Shown piece by piece: positions 35,378 through 43,601 of a stretch of DNA of 64,000 nt. Within the stretch, counting starts at the first letter, position 1. Every line of letters begins with the position of its first letter. A program made the position numbers and the translations under genes. Source of the DNA: Chryseobacterium cucumeris (GTDB lineage: Bacteria > Bacteroidota > Bacteroidia > Flavobacteriales > Weeksellaceae); contig NZ_CP068760.1 of assembly GCF_016775705.1 (NCBI RefSeq), positions 186,001 through 250,000 on the forward strand. Reading direction: 5' to 3'. A model generated the notes under the pieces. That model saw nothing but the letters and a program-made list of their open reading frames with translations. It was not told the DNA's origin and did no database searches.

Positions 35378-36391
35378 ATGCAGGAAAATTTTTCACTACG
35401 ACCTTACAACACATTTGGTGTTGAAGCCAAAGCCCGTTATTTTACGGAAGTTAATACTATTGATGAATTAAAAGAGGCACTTATTTTCGCGAAAAACCAA
35501 AATCTTCAGCTTCTGTTCCTGGGAGGCGGAAGCAATATTCTTCTTACCAAAGATTTCGATGGTCTTGCTATCAGACTTAATTTAAGAGGTATTTTCGAAG
35601 AAATCATCAATGAAAATGAGGTATGGGTAACCGCAAAAGCAGGTGAAAACTGGCATGAATTTGTAATGTACTGCCTGCAAAAAAATTATGGAGGACTTGA
35701 AAATCTTTCTTTAATTCCGGGAAATGTTGGAACTTCTCCGATGCAGAATATCGGAGCTTACGGAACAGAAATTAAAGATATTTTTGTAAGCTGTGATGTA
35801 TTGGACCTGGAGAATCTTGAATTGAGAACTTTCAATCTCGAACAATGCAGGTTCGGATACAGGGATTCTATTTTCAAACAGGAAGGAAAAGGCAGATATG
35901 TTATTCTGGAAGTTACTTTTAAACTGACTCAAAAAGATCACCATATCAAAACCGAATATGGAGCAATTCAATCTGAACTCGAAAATCTTGGCATTGAAAA
36001 TCCAACCATTCAGGATGTTTCAAAAGCAGTGATCAATATCCGTCAAAGCAAATTACCGGATCCTAAAGAAATTGGAAATGCCGGAAGTTTTTTCAAGAAC
36101 CCAACCATTCCTTTAGCTCAGTTTGAAGCATTAAAACAAAAATTTGAAAATATTCAGGGTTACCCGAATGGAGATGGGGTAAAAGTTCCTGCCGGATGGC
36201 TGATTGAACAATGCGGATGGAAAGGAAAACAAATCGGAAATGCAGCTTCACACAAACTGCAATCTCTGGTGATCATCAATGCAACCGGGAGTGCTACAGG
36301 AAAAGAAATTTTTGATTTTTCTACAGAGATCATTAATTCTGTAAAGGAAAAGTTTGGGATAGAACTTGAACGGGAAGTGAATATTATTTAA
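35378..36391 (+). CDS. murB: UDP-N-acetylmuramate dehydrogenase MurB
   Basis: A 337-residue FAD enzyme that reduces the enolpyruvyl product of MurA with NADPH to give UDP-MurNAc, the second step of peptidoglycan precursor synthesis. Motifs seen: RPYNTFGVEAKARYF at the N-terminus, the FAD site FLGGGSNILLT, IPGNVGTSPMQNIGAYGTEI, FGYRDSIFK, the catalytic serine in GNAGSFFKNP and PAGWLIEQCGWKGKQIG, with the terminal ELEREVNII. Length and the YRDSIF segment place it with the E. coli-type (type I) enzymes. It follows the lipoprotein gene by 4 nt. A repeat-like element (36458-36674) lies downstream. Confidence 0.96.
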   Translation: MQENFSLRPYNTFGVEAKARYFTEVNTIDELKEALIFAKNQNLQLLFLGGGSNILLTKDFDGLAIRLNLRGIFEEIINENEVWVTAKAGENWHEFVMYCLQKNYGGLENLSLIPGNVGTSPMQNIGAYGTEIKDIFVSCDVLDLENLELRTFNLEQCRFGYRDSIFKQEGKGRYVILEVTFKLTQKDHHIKTEYGAIQSELENLGIENPTIQDVSKAVINIRQSKLPDPKEIGNAGSFFKNPTIPLAQFEALKQKFENIQGYPNGDGVKVPAGWLIEQCGWKGKQIGNAASHKLQSLVIINATGSATGKEIFDFSTEIINSVKEKFGIELEREVNII

Positions 36392-36748
36392 TCTAAAAAT
36401 ATATAAAGGCTGATTTGTATGAATTTAGTCTTTTTATATTACTTATTATCTGTAACTGTTGGATGAACGCAAAGTCGCAAGGATCTTTTATTTTTCTTTG
36501 TTATTATTTTAAGGCGCAAGGATTTTATCTTCGATAACATTTAATGCTGTACGATCTTTGTGCTACAAAAAGATTAACCTTATTTCATTCTCACCCTTGC
36601 TGAAAATCTCGATTTTCTCGCGTCTTAAAAACGGCATATTATTCAAAATCTTTAAGCCTTTGCGCTCACCCAACAAAAATTAATTCAGAATCATTTCATA
36701 TCTAGTCTCCGGAAAATCATTATTTTAGCTTAAAAATTACTAGTTGTG
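36392..36748. other. intergenic region with a MITE-like element
   Basis: 357 bp with no gene, dominated by an element with 17-bp imperfect inverted ends at 36458-36674. The remainder is AT-rich and unremarkable. Confidence 0.6.
36458..36674. repeat. MITE-like element with imperfect terminal inverted repeats
   Basis: The left end GTTGGATGAACGCAAAG (36458-36474) and right end CTTTGCGCTCACCCAAC (36658-36674) are reverse complements at 15 of 17 positions. Inside are partial repeats of CGCAAGGAT followed by TTTTAT. No coding capacity. Elements with a gcaaag/ctttgcg look are common intergenic repeats in this group. Confidence 0.6.
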
Positions 36749-37552
36749 ATGAAAATAGCTATTCTTGGTGCCGGAAATATGGGGCTTTCTTTTTCGAAAT
36801 CATTCTTAAAATACGAACTGATCAAACCTGAACATCTGCATCTTATTATCAGAAGTCAGGAAAAAATCTCCAAAATAGCTGACGAATTTCCCAAATCCAA
36901 AATCTCCACTTTCGAAGAGGTAAAAGATATTGATGCTGATTTAATCATCATTGCAGTAAAGCCTCAGGATTTTCAGGCGGTTGCCCACAACATTCAATTT
37001 ACTTTCAAGGAAAACCAGATGGTCTTATCCATCATGGCAGGGATTAATATTGAAAAAATCCAAAAATTGCTAAATCATCCGCTTGTGGTAAGAGCAATGC
37101 CGAACTCTCCTACCCTTCTGGGAATGGGAATCACAGGGTATACTGCTGCCAACGGAATTTCTTTCAGCCAGTTAATCAATATTGAAAGATTATTAAACAG
37201 CACAGGAAGATCGGTTTATCTGGAGGATGAGGAACTTCTGGATGGTGTCACTGCCCTTTCAGGAAGCGGCCCTGCCTATTTTTATTATATTATTGATGCT
37301 ATGATTAAAGCCGGCATTGAAATGGGAATTGAAGAAAACCTTTCCAAACTTTTTGTAAAACAGACGATGCTGGGAGCTTATCATCTGATCAATAATTCGG
37401 AAAAAAATCTTGAGGAACTGATTAAAGATGTTGCATCCAAAGGAGGAACTACTGAAGCTGCTTTAAAAACATTTGAAGAAAACAGTTTCAAAGAAATTCT
37501 GAAGCAGGGAATTCTGAACGCTGAAAAGCGTGCAAAGGAACTTAATAATTAA
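36749..37552 (+). CDS. proC: pyrroline-5-carboxylate reductase ProC
   Basis: A 267-residue cytoplasmic enzyme for the last step of proline synthesis, the NAD(P)H-dependent reduction of 1-pyrroline-5-carboxylate. Motifs: the Rossmann start MKIAILGAGNMGLSFSKSFL, IIAVKPQDF, VVRAMPNSPTLLGMGITGYT, and the substrate-site signature DGVTALSGSGPAYFYYIIDA with LIKDVASKGGTTEAALKTFE. The ATG at 36749 is chosen; a GTG one codon upstream would only add a residue. Its 3' end overlaps the VanZ gene on the other strand by 11 bp. A MITE-like element separates it from murB. Confidence 0.95.
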   Translation: MKIAILGAGNMGLSFSKSFLKYELIKPEHLHLIIRSQEKISKIADEFPKSKISTFEEVKDIDADLIIIAVKPQDFQAVAHNIQFTFKENQMVLSIMAGINIEKIQKLLNHPLVVRAMPNSPTLLGMGITGYTAANGISFSQLINIERLLNSTGRSVYLEDEELLDGVTALSGSGPAYFYYIIDAMIKAGIEMGIEENLSKLFVKQTMLGAYHLINNSEKNLEELIKDVASKGGTTEAALKTFEENSFKEILKQGILNAEKRAKELNN

Positions 37553-37955
37553 GTTTCCTATCCAAAAATCTGCGTAGCAACCAACCAATATATACCCCGA
37601 AAGTATTCAGGAGGATATCATCTACCTCAAATATTCCCATTCTGGTAAAATATTGAAGCGCTTCCACAATAACAATACATGAAATAAAACCAAATATCAG
37701 GGGTTTCAGCTTTTTCAGTCCGGGAATTACCCAGCCCATAAACCCAAAAGGAATAAACATCATAATATTACCCAAGACAATTGTTACTATATCTATGGTC
37801 TTAGTGGGACCCTGGATAAATTTGAAGGTAGAAAAAACTGGTTCTACGGTGATGAGATTTTCCTCATACTGAAATCTGCCCATTCCCAAAAACATCAGAT
37901 AGAACAGAAACAGAGTATACGGAACAATTATGATTGTATAAATTTTCTTTAACAT
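37542..37955 (-). CDS. VanZ family membrane protein
   Basis: A 137-residue protein with four hydrophobic segments (MLKKIYTIIIVPYTLFLFY; KTIDIVTIVLGNIMMFIPFG; KPLIFGFISCIVIVEALQYF; LLNTFGVYIGWLLRRFLDRK), matching the VanZ-like fold first described next to teicoplanin resistance genes. In Bacteroidota such genes are common and their role is unknown; drug resistance should not be assumed. It converges on proC with an 11-bp overlap and is divergent from lnt, whose ATG is 56 bp away, so their promoters must sit in that gap or within the genes. Confidence 0.88.
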   Translation of the reverse strand: MLKKIYTIIIVPYTLFLFYLMFLGMGRFQYEENLITVEPVFSTFKFIQGPTKTIDIVTIVLGNIMMFIPFGFMGWVIPGLKKLKPLIFGFISCIVIVEALQYFTRMGIFEVDDILLNTFGVYIGWLLRRFLDRKLNY

Positions 37956-37986
37956 CGAACTGCTAATATATTCATTTCAAAAACAT

Positions 37987-37994
37987 TAAATTTG
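37987..37994 (+). promoter_or_regulatory. -7 box of lnt
   Basis: TAAATTTG matches TAnnTTTG exactly and ends 17 nt before the ATG at 38012. No TTG at the usual distance. Confidence 0.5.
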
Positions 37995-38011
37995 TGTATT
38001 AAAATAATTTA

Positions 38012-39646
38012 ATGAAATACGTTCTGCTTACACTTATTTCAGCAATGCTGCTGTCGGTTTCATGGCCAACTTATGGGGTTCCGTTTTTTATATTTTTTGC
38101 TCTTGTTCCTCTTCTGATGATGGAACATGGCATTTCAAAATTTTCTGATTATAAAAGGAAAAGCTGGGTGGTCTTCGGATTATCTTACCTATGCTTTGTC
38201 ATCTGGAACGTAGTCACTACAGGATGGCTGTATGGTTCAAAGAATCCGGATGGAAGCCACTCACTGATGGCTGTTTTATTCCCTGTATTAGTCAATTCTC
38301 TTTTATATTCTCTGGTATTCCAATGTTATCACTGGTACAAAAATGCTCAGGGAACGTATTGGGGATTAGGCTTTTTAATTGCCATCTGGATGAGTTTTGA
38401 AAAATTTCATTTAGGATGGGAACTGACATGGCCGTGGCTGAACCTGGGGAATGTATTTTCAGACTATCCCAAACTGATCCAGTGGTATGATACTTTGGGA
38501 GCAACCGGAGGAAGCTTCTGGATTCTGGTCATCAATGTTCTGATTTTTTATACTGTAAGAACATGGGAAGCCGGAAGAAAGAGAAAAGACCTGATCAAAA
38601 ACTCCGCTATTGTTGCTGCTTTAATTGTTCTGCCGATGATTATTTCAATAATCAGATACAACAATTTTGATGAAAAGCCAATCGGACAGGTTAATGTTCT
38701 GATGCTTCAGCCGGATCTTGATCCTTATGCTGAAAAATACTCCAAAGATAGCCTGACTATAGAACAGGATTTATTAGCGCTTGCTGAAAAAAACTCAACC
38801 GGTAAGATTGATTATTATATCGCCCCGGAAACCGCTCTTCCGGGAAGAGGATCTATTTCCGAAACAGGTTTTGAAAAGAGTTTACTTCTTAATAATATCA
38901 AAGGATTTTTATCCGGTCACCCGGAATCTGTTTTTGCTACAGGAATTTCTTCACACCGATTCTTTTATAATCCTACCGACTTACCTAAAGAAGCTTACCA
39001 GATTAACAGCGGTGTTTGGGTGAGCAGTTATAATACTGCCATTCAACTGGTGCCTAACCAAAAAGTACAAGCTTATCACAAAGGAAAACTGGTGCCAGGT
39101 GTTGAAATATTCCCTTATATGAATGTTTTGAAACCATTATTGGGAGATGCCATGCTGAATCTTGGAGGTACTGTAGCTTCTCTGGGAACAGACAAAGAAC
39201 GAGTTGCCTTTGCAAATCCTTACAACAAAGGAAAACTAGCGCCTATCATTTGCTATGAAAGTATTTATGGTGAATTTGTAACAGACTATGTAAAAAAAGG
39301 AGCTAACTTTTTAGGTATTATGACCAATGACTCATGGTGGGGCGTTACCGAAGGGCACAAACAGCTTTTATCTTATGCTAAACTGAGGGCTATTGAAACA
39401 AGAAGAGAAATCGCCCGTGCAGCGAACAGCGGAATTTCAGCGCATATAAATGCTAAAGGAGAGATAACAGCCGATACTTTCTATGGTGACCAGACAGCCT
39501 TATTCGCAAAGGTAAACCTGTATGATACAATGACATTTTATACAAGAGCAGGAGACCTTCTTTCAAGGTTTTCCATATTTGCGTTAGGATTCCTATTGTT
39601 CTACTATCTGATTGAATGGTTCAAAAAGAAAACAAAGAAAGCGTAA
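38012..39646 (+). CDS. lnt: apolipoprotein N-acyltransferase Lnt
   Basis: A 544-residue inner-membrane enzyme that adds the third acyl chain to the N-terminal Cys of lipoproteins. It has six to eight N-terminal membrane segments, a periplasmic nitrilase-like domain with the catalytic Glu in YIAPETALPG, the Lys in YHKGKLVPGVE and the nucleophilic Cys in IICYESIYGEF, and a C-terminal anchor helix (LLSRFSIFALGFLLFYYLI). This is relevant because many lipoprotein genes lie in the window. A GT-C-type membrane protein gene follows after 36 nt and could be co-transcribed. Lnt is essential in Gram-negative bacteria such as E. coli. Confidence 0.94.
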   Translation: MKYVLLTLISAMLLSVSWPTYGVPFFIFFALVPLLMMEHGISKFSDYKRKSWVVFGLSYLCFVIWNVVTTGWLYGSKNPDGSHSLMAVLFPVLVNSLLYSLVFQCYHWYKNAQGTYWGLGFLIAIWMSFEKFHLGWELTWPWLNLGNVFSDYPKLIQWYDTLGATGGSFWILVINVLIFYTVRTWEAGRKRKDLIKNSAIVAALIVLPMIISIIRYNNFDEKPIGQVNVLMLQPDLDPYAEKYSKDSLTIEQDLLALAEKNSTGKIDYYIAPETALPGRGSISETGFEKSLLLNNIKGFLSGHPESVFATGISSHRFFYNPTDLPKEAYQINSGVWVSSYNTAIQLVPNQKVQAYHKGKLVPGVEIFPYMNVLKPLLGDAMLNLGGTVASLGTDKERVAFANPYNKGKLAPIICYESIYGEFVTDYVKKGANFLGIMTNDSWWGVTEGHKQLLSYAKLRAIETRREIARAANSGISAHINAKGEITADTFYGDQTALFAKVNLYDTMTFYTRAGDLLSRFSIFALGFLLFYYLIEWFKKKTKKA

Positions 39647-39682
39647 TCCGAAGATTAAGTAAATTTATTAGATAGAGATAAA

Positions 39683-40900
39683 ATGAAAGAAAAAATATTC
39701 AGATACAGATATTCTCTCATTTTTCTGGTGTATTGTCTTGCAGTATACTTTTTAAGTAAAAATGCCAGTCTTGTATTTGAATGGAAGGTAATCATGGAAG
39801 ATTTTTCCGTCTATCATGATTATTATTACCTAGGCAAACCTTCGGCTTATATGCCGCCTTTATATCCTTATTATTTACTTTTAATAGAAAGTATTGTTAA
39901 GACACCAAAGTGGGTTATGATTTCATGTGTTCTGCAGTCTGTCATTTTATTTTTCTCGGTTTTATTACTTGTTGTGTCTTTTGAAGAAAATGCGATAAAA
40001 AAAAACAGGTATTTCTTTGCTTTTGTGGGTGTTATTTTTTTTCCGCCTATTCTTTTAGGCGCTACAAAAATCAGTTCATTTGCTCTTACACTATCTGTAT
40101 TCAGCATTTTCTTTGCGTTAGTATTGAAATTATCACAGAAGGTCAATGTAAAAAATATAATATTAATTTCAATATTTTCAATAGCCGGGCTGTATCTCCG
40201 GTTTGAATTTCTGTTTTTAATGATCAGCTCAGCAATTATGCTGATCGGATATAAAAAAATAAAATATTACAACCTTCTGCTTGTGTTTGTATTTATTTTC
40301 ATTACCTATCTTCCATGGTGTATAAGAAACTATGAAAAAACAGGAGTATTCCATTATTCAACTTCTCTCAATTATAATTTCGCAAAGGGGAATAATGAAA
40401 AATATGATATTTTCTCAAGTGAAAACCTGCCGTATGATCCGGCAAAAAAAATGATATTAACCGATGAATATCTCCGTCAGAATTTCACAGATGAGAAACA
40501 AATAGATCAATATCTGCAACAGCTCAATAAAAATTTCATTTCGGAGCATCCGGAACAGTTTATTAAAAACAGTTTAAAAAAAATAGGAATCAATTTTTTA
40601 AATTATTATCCAGGAAACTATAATTTCCCAAGCGTTTACATAATGTATCTGTACTCTGTTATTTTACTCGTTTTTAATTTGCTTTTAATTTACACAATTA
40701 TTCAAAAGCTAAGATTAAGATTCACATTTGATGCTGCATTTCCCGGAGTTATTTTCATTTTCTATTTATTGTTTTATTCTGTAGCACCGTTACCAAGATA
40801 TTTCCTGTTATATTTCCCGCTATTTTTCCTTTTTGTATTTCAGAATTTGAATGATAAACTCTATTTATATTTGTTGAAACTCAAAAAGACAAATGGATAA
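39683..40900 (+). CDS. GT-C-type membrane glycosyltransferase-like protein
   Basis: A 405-residue protein with about nine to ten transmembrane segments. The first periplasmic loop contains EDFSVYHDYYYLGKPSAYMP followed by PLYPYYLLLIE, similar to the acidic DxD/ExD-type loop of GT39/ArnT-like GT-C enzymes, and GATKISSFALTLSVF and LYLRFEFLFLM fit this family. Such enzymes transfer sugars from polyprenyl-phosphate donors to envelope targets; acceptor and donor are unknown. It lies 36 nt after lnt. A hairpin at 40901-40938 follows the stop, placed to end transcripts of the next gene on the minus strand as well. Confidence 0.78.
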   Translation: MKEKIFRYRYSLIFLVYCLAVYFLSKNASLVFEWKVIMEDFSVYHDYYYLGKPSAYMPPLYPYYLLLIESIVKTPKWVMISCVLQSVILFFSVLLLVVSFEENAIKKNRYFFAFVGVIFFPPILLGATKISSFALTLSVFSIFFALVLKLSQKVNVKNIILISIFSIAGLYLRFEFLFLMISSAIMLIGYKKIKYYNLLLVFVFIFITYLPWCIRNYEKTGVFHYSTSLNYNFAKGNNEKYDIFSSENLPYDPAKKMILTDEYLRQNFTDEKQIDQYLQQLNKNFISEHPEQFIKNSLKKIGINFLNYYPGNYNFPSVYIMYLYSVILLVFNLLLIYTIIQKLRLRFTFDAAFPGVIFIFYLLFYSVAPLPRYFLLYFPLFFLFVFQNLNDKLYLYLLKLKKTNG

Positions 40901-40938
40901 AAAAGAGAAAAGCCAGCTGGACGTCTGGCTTTTCTCAT
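40901..40938 (-). terminator. terminator between the GT-C and FG-GAP genes
   Basis: The perfect 12-bp stem GAGAAAAGCCAG (40907-40918) with CTGGCTTTTCTC (40927-40938) is followed on the minus strand by TTTTTTATCC, so it best serves the FG-GAP gene. Confidence 0.85.
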
Positions 40939-40962
40939 TGATAGAAGATAGAATTGATTCAA

Positions 40963-42672
40963 TTACTTAATCGTAAGTTTCCTGGTGGTTATTTCGTTTT
41001 TTATCTTCAGTTTTAATACATAGATTCCTTTTGGTAAATGAGCAACATCAATAGACTGATCTCCATTGATACTGATATTCAGTTTTCTTCCGTCCATCGA
41101 ATACATTTCAACTTCTGAAACTTTTTCTCCTTTTATATAGACTTTATCTGACACAGGGTTCGGATAGATAACAAGATGCTTTTCAGATTTGATTTCCGCT
41201 GTTCCCAAAACACTTTGGGCAGAAGCGTCAGAATATACTTTTGCAGCATCAATTGATTTCACACTCCAGTATACATTCTGAACAGCCTGATCAAGCTCAA
41301 GGAACCATGATGGTGTCGTTACCACATATTTGGCAATATCATGAGCTCCCTGCGTAGTTCCTACCGAGATCTCATAACGTAATGCACTCATCGGAGTTTT
41401 ATCATCAGAAGCACCACTCCATGTAAAATTGAAACGGTTTCCGTTTTTAGTAAGATTCAGTTGCGTTGGTGCTGTAGGTTTAGCGTTTGCTTCTGCAGCA
41501 TTATTTTTAAATACTTTAGTCAGTGAAGGCAGATCTGAAGCAGACCAGTCGAATCCACCCAATAAGATGTCCGGATGATGATCATTATTAAAATCAAAAA
41601 GCTGTACCAGCCCTGGACCTCCAAGGGCAGTAATCCCCGTTACAGTTCCTTCATTGAATGTATGATTGGAAACATCATAGATATAAGTCTTCACAACAGC
41701 ATTGTAATTTTCATTTCCTGAAATAATAAAGTCGTAATAGCCGTCATTATTTAAATCTCCGACACTTAGTGCAACATCAGAAATATCGCCTGCTTGAATT
41801 ATATGAGGAGTTAATGTTCCGGTACCATCATTCATTAAAACAGCAGAATAGGCATCATCGTTGGCATCTCTTCCAATCACCACGATATCCTGAAATCCAT
41901 CAGCATTAAAATCTGCAAAATCTATTTTCCCCACTGAGACAGGCGCAAGATCCTGTGTAGGAGTCAGAACTCCTGTCTGGTTCATGTATACTTTGGATAT
42001 AGCATCTCCGTTGATGTCTGATCCGATAATCACAAGATCCAGAAGATTATCATTGTTAAGATCTACCACTTTAAAGCTCCCGCTCTGGGTTCCATCTACC
42101 CAGTTTTCTGTAAGATCAAAACCGGCACCCGTATTTTTGTAATAATCCAGACTATTTCCAAAACCTCCTCCGTGAGCGTATTGAGTTCCATTAAGGGCAT
42201 AATCAGGCTTTCCATCATGATTAAAATCAAAAACTTCCAGGGATCCATAAATTTTTCCCGGCAGTTCCGCTTCTTTTACAAATCCTGACCCGGTGTTTTT
42301 GAAGCGGTATTGTTTATAATTAACAACATCCATATAACTTAGCCCTGTAGAAATAATATCCAATAACCCGTCATTATTATAATCAATGAATTTAATATCT
42401 CCCAGATGGGTCACATCTGCTCCCAACCCTGCAAACGGCAACAATGTTGTTCCATTGTTCTGATATACTTCATTATACGTACTGTCCACATTTCCATCGC
42501 CATCAGCATCTATCGCTCCGTTGAGTACAATATCCAGCGTACCGTTGTTGTCTATATCTGCAATATCAGCTGCAGAATAATAAAAATTATTCATATTAGT
42601 CTGCACTTCAGTAAAATTCTGAGCCATGATGCTGACTGGTACCATAGAACATAAAATATAGATCTTCTTCAT
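40963..42672 (-). CDS. T9SS type A secreted protein with FG-GAP/VCBS repeats
   Basis: A 569-residue secreted protein with a signal peptide (KIYILCSMVPVSIMAQ). Seven or more FG-GAP/VCBS-type repeats with DxDxDG-like calcium loops follow (IADIDNNGTLDIVLNG, FIDYNNDGLLDIISTG, VFDFNHDGKPDYALNG, VVDLNNDNLLDLVIIG, FADFNADGFQDIVVIG, VGDLNNDGYYDFIISG, LFDFNNDHHPDILLGG). A fibronectin-like segment (APTQLNLTKNGNRFNFTWSG) and a type A sorting domain (LVIYPNPVSDKVYIKGEKV, EMYSMDGRKLNISI, LPKGIYVLKLKI) end the protein. This suggests a calcium-stabilised beta-propeller exported by the type IX system and placed at the cell surface. Ligand unknown. The -7 box TATCTTTG is at 42701-42708. Confidence 0.92.
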   Translation of the reverse strand: MKKIYILCSMVPVSIMAQNFTEVQTNMNNFYYSAADIADIDNNGTLDIVLNGAIDADGDGNVDSTYNEVYQNNGTTLLPFAGLGADVTHLGDIKFIDYNNDGLLDIISTGLSYMDVVNYKQYRFKNTGSGFVKEAELPGKIYGSLEVFDFNHDGKPDYALNGTQYAHGGGFGNSLDYYKNTGAGFDLTENWVDGTQSGSFKVVDLNNDNLLDLVIIGSDINGDAISKVYMNQTGVLTPTQDLAPVSVGKIDFADFNADGFQDIVVIGRDANDDAYSAVLMNDGTGTLTPHIIQAGDISDVALSVGDLNNDGYYDFIISGNENYNAVVKTYIYDVSNHTFNEGTVTGITALGGPGLVQLFDFNNDHHPDILLGGFDWSASDLPSLTKVFKNNAAEANAKPTAPTQLNLTKNGNRFNFTWSGASDDKTPMSALRYEISVGTTQGAHDIAKYVVTTPSWFLELDQAVQNVYWSVKSIDAAKVYSDASAQSVLGTAEIKSEKHLVIYPNPVSDKVYIKGEKVSEVEMYSMDGRKLNISINGDQSIDVAHLPKGIYVLKLKIKNEITTRKLTIK

Positions 42673-42700
42673 AATTGTTTTTATTTAGATTAATTAAAAA

Positions 42701-42708
42701 CAAAGATA
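42701..42708 (-). promoter_or_regulatory. -7 box of the FG-GAP gene
   Basis: TATCTTTG on the minus strand matches TAnnTTTG and lies 28 nt before the ATG at 42672. Confidence 0.5.
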
Positions 42709-42848
42709 GAATATTAAATTTTCCGGGTGAAAAAAAGGCTGTATGAAATATATCAGCACTGATTATCTGCTGTATCCCAAGGATTCTGCTATTTTAAAAA
42801 TTCAATATTATTAATCAGCCACTTATTTGCAAATATTTTCCAAAAGAT

Positions 42849-42879
42849 TTGTCTATCTAAAAAATTCTTCGTTATTTTG
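42849..42879 (+). promoter_or_regulatory. promoter of rpmB-rpmG-DUF4295
   Basis: TTG (42849-42851), 20 bp, TTATTTTG (42872-42879): one mismatch to TAnnTTTG. The rpmB ATG is 37 nt downstream. Confidence 0.5.
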
Positions 42880-42915
42880 CACTCTCAAATATTATACAAA
42901 TAAGAACATCGAGAT

Positions 42916-43158
42916 ATGTCAAGAATTTGCCAAATAACAGGAAAGCGTGCAATGGTTGGTAACAACGTTTCTCACGCTAATAACAAAACGAAGCGTCGTT
43001 TTGAAATTAACTTATTAGAGAAGAAATTTTACCTTCCGGAGCAAGATAAGCACGTTACACTGAAAGTATCAGCTCATGGATTGAGAGTGATTAACAAGAT
43101 TGGAATCGAGGAAGCTATTGAAAGAGCTACTAGAAACGGATTGATTAAAAAGAATTAA
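42916..43158 (+). CDS. rpmB: 50S ribosomal protein L28
   Basis: An 80-residue protein of the large ribosomal subunit, recognised by [20 protein letters not shown] and [16 protein letters not shown] with [16 protein letters not shown]. Only one Cys is present (C5), so it is the zinc-independent form. It is the first gene of the short operon with rpmG 6 nt later and the DUF4295 gene, a grouping typical of Bacteroidota. The promoter TTG-N20-TTATTTTG lies 37 nt upstream. Confidence 0.97.
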   Translation: MSRICQITGKRAMVGNNVSHANNKTKRRFEINLLEKKFYLPEQDKHVTLKVSAHGLRVINKIGIEEAIERATRNGLIKKN

Positions 43159-43164
43159 TAAATC

Positions 43165-43347
43165 ATGGCAAAAAAAGGAAACAGAGTTCAAGTAATCCTT
43201 GAATGTACAGAGCACAAAGAAAGTGGTATGCCAGGAATGTCAAGATACATTTCTACAAAAAATAAAAAGAACACTACAGAAAGATTGGAATTGAAAAAAT
43301 ACAATCCTGTTCTTAAGAGATCTACCATTCACAAAGAAATTAAGTAA
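43165..43347 (+). CDS. rpmG: 50S ribosomal protein L33
   Basis: A 60-residue protein of the large ribosomal subunit recognised by [40 protein letters not shown] and [13 protein letters not shown]. It has just one Cys (in LECTEHK) and lacks the CxxC pairs of the zinc-ribbon form, so it should work without zinc. It sits 6 nt after rpmB and 20 nt before the DUF4295 gene, which makes one operon. The ATG is preceded by no Shine-Dalgarno motif, which is usual here. Confidence 0.97.
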   Translation: MAKKGNRVQVILECTEHKESGMPGMSRYISTKNKKNTTERLELKKYNPVLKRSTIHKEIK

Positions 43348-43367
43348 TTTATAAATAATAACTTACC

Positions 43368-43520
43368 ATGGCAAAGAAAGTAGTAGCAACCCTACAAAGC
43401 GGTCAGTCTAAGAAGATGACTAAAGTGGTGAAAATGGTTAAGTCTTCTAAATCAGGAGCTTACGTTTTCGAAGAAAAAGTAATGAATGCTGATGAAGTAG
43501 ATGGTTATTTAAAAAAATAA
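43368..43520 (+). CDS. DUF4295 family protein
   Basis: A 50-residue basic protein (MAKKVVATLQSGQSKKMTKV, then VKMVKSSKSGAYVFEEKV and MNADEVDGYLKK) found in Bacteroidota next to rpmB and rpmG, known only as DUF4295. Its size, charge and location suggest a ribosome-associated protein, but function is unproven. It starts 20 nt after rpmG and ends at TAA 43518-43520. A terminator hairpin follows (43542-43573). In many relatives ftsY comes next; here two other genes intervene. Confidence 0.9.
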   Translation: MAKKVVATLQSGQSKKMTKVVKMVKSSKSGAYVFEEKVMNADEVDGYLKK

Positions 43521-43525
43521 TCAGT

Positions 43526-43583
43526 ACTTTGTTTACAATATAAAAAACTACTCATTTTTTGAGTAGTTTTTTTGTTATATTCG
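43526..43583. repeat. left copy of a ~58-bp direct repeat
   Basis: The stretch from ACTTTGTTTAC through the terminator hairpin to TTATATTCG is strongly similar to 44631-44688. Together the copies bracket the PqqB-like gene. Confidence 0.75.
43542..43573 (+). terminator. terminator of the rpmB operon
   Basis: AAAACTACTCA pairs with TGAGTAGTTTT around a short T loop, followed by TTTTTTTG. Confidence 0.85.
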
Positions 43584-43601
43584 TTTCATAAAAAACACAT
43601 T

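Noticed and set aside
37542..37955. Glycopeptide resistance because of the VanZ-like gene
   Set aside because: VanZ-like proteins are common and mostly unlinked to resistance; no vanHAX-type genes are nearby.
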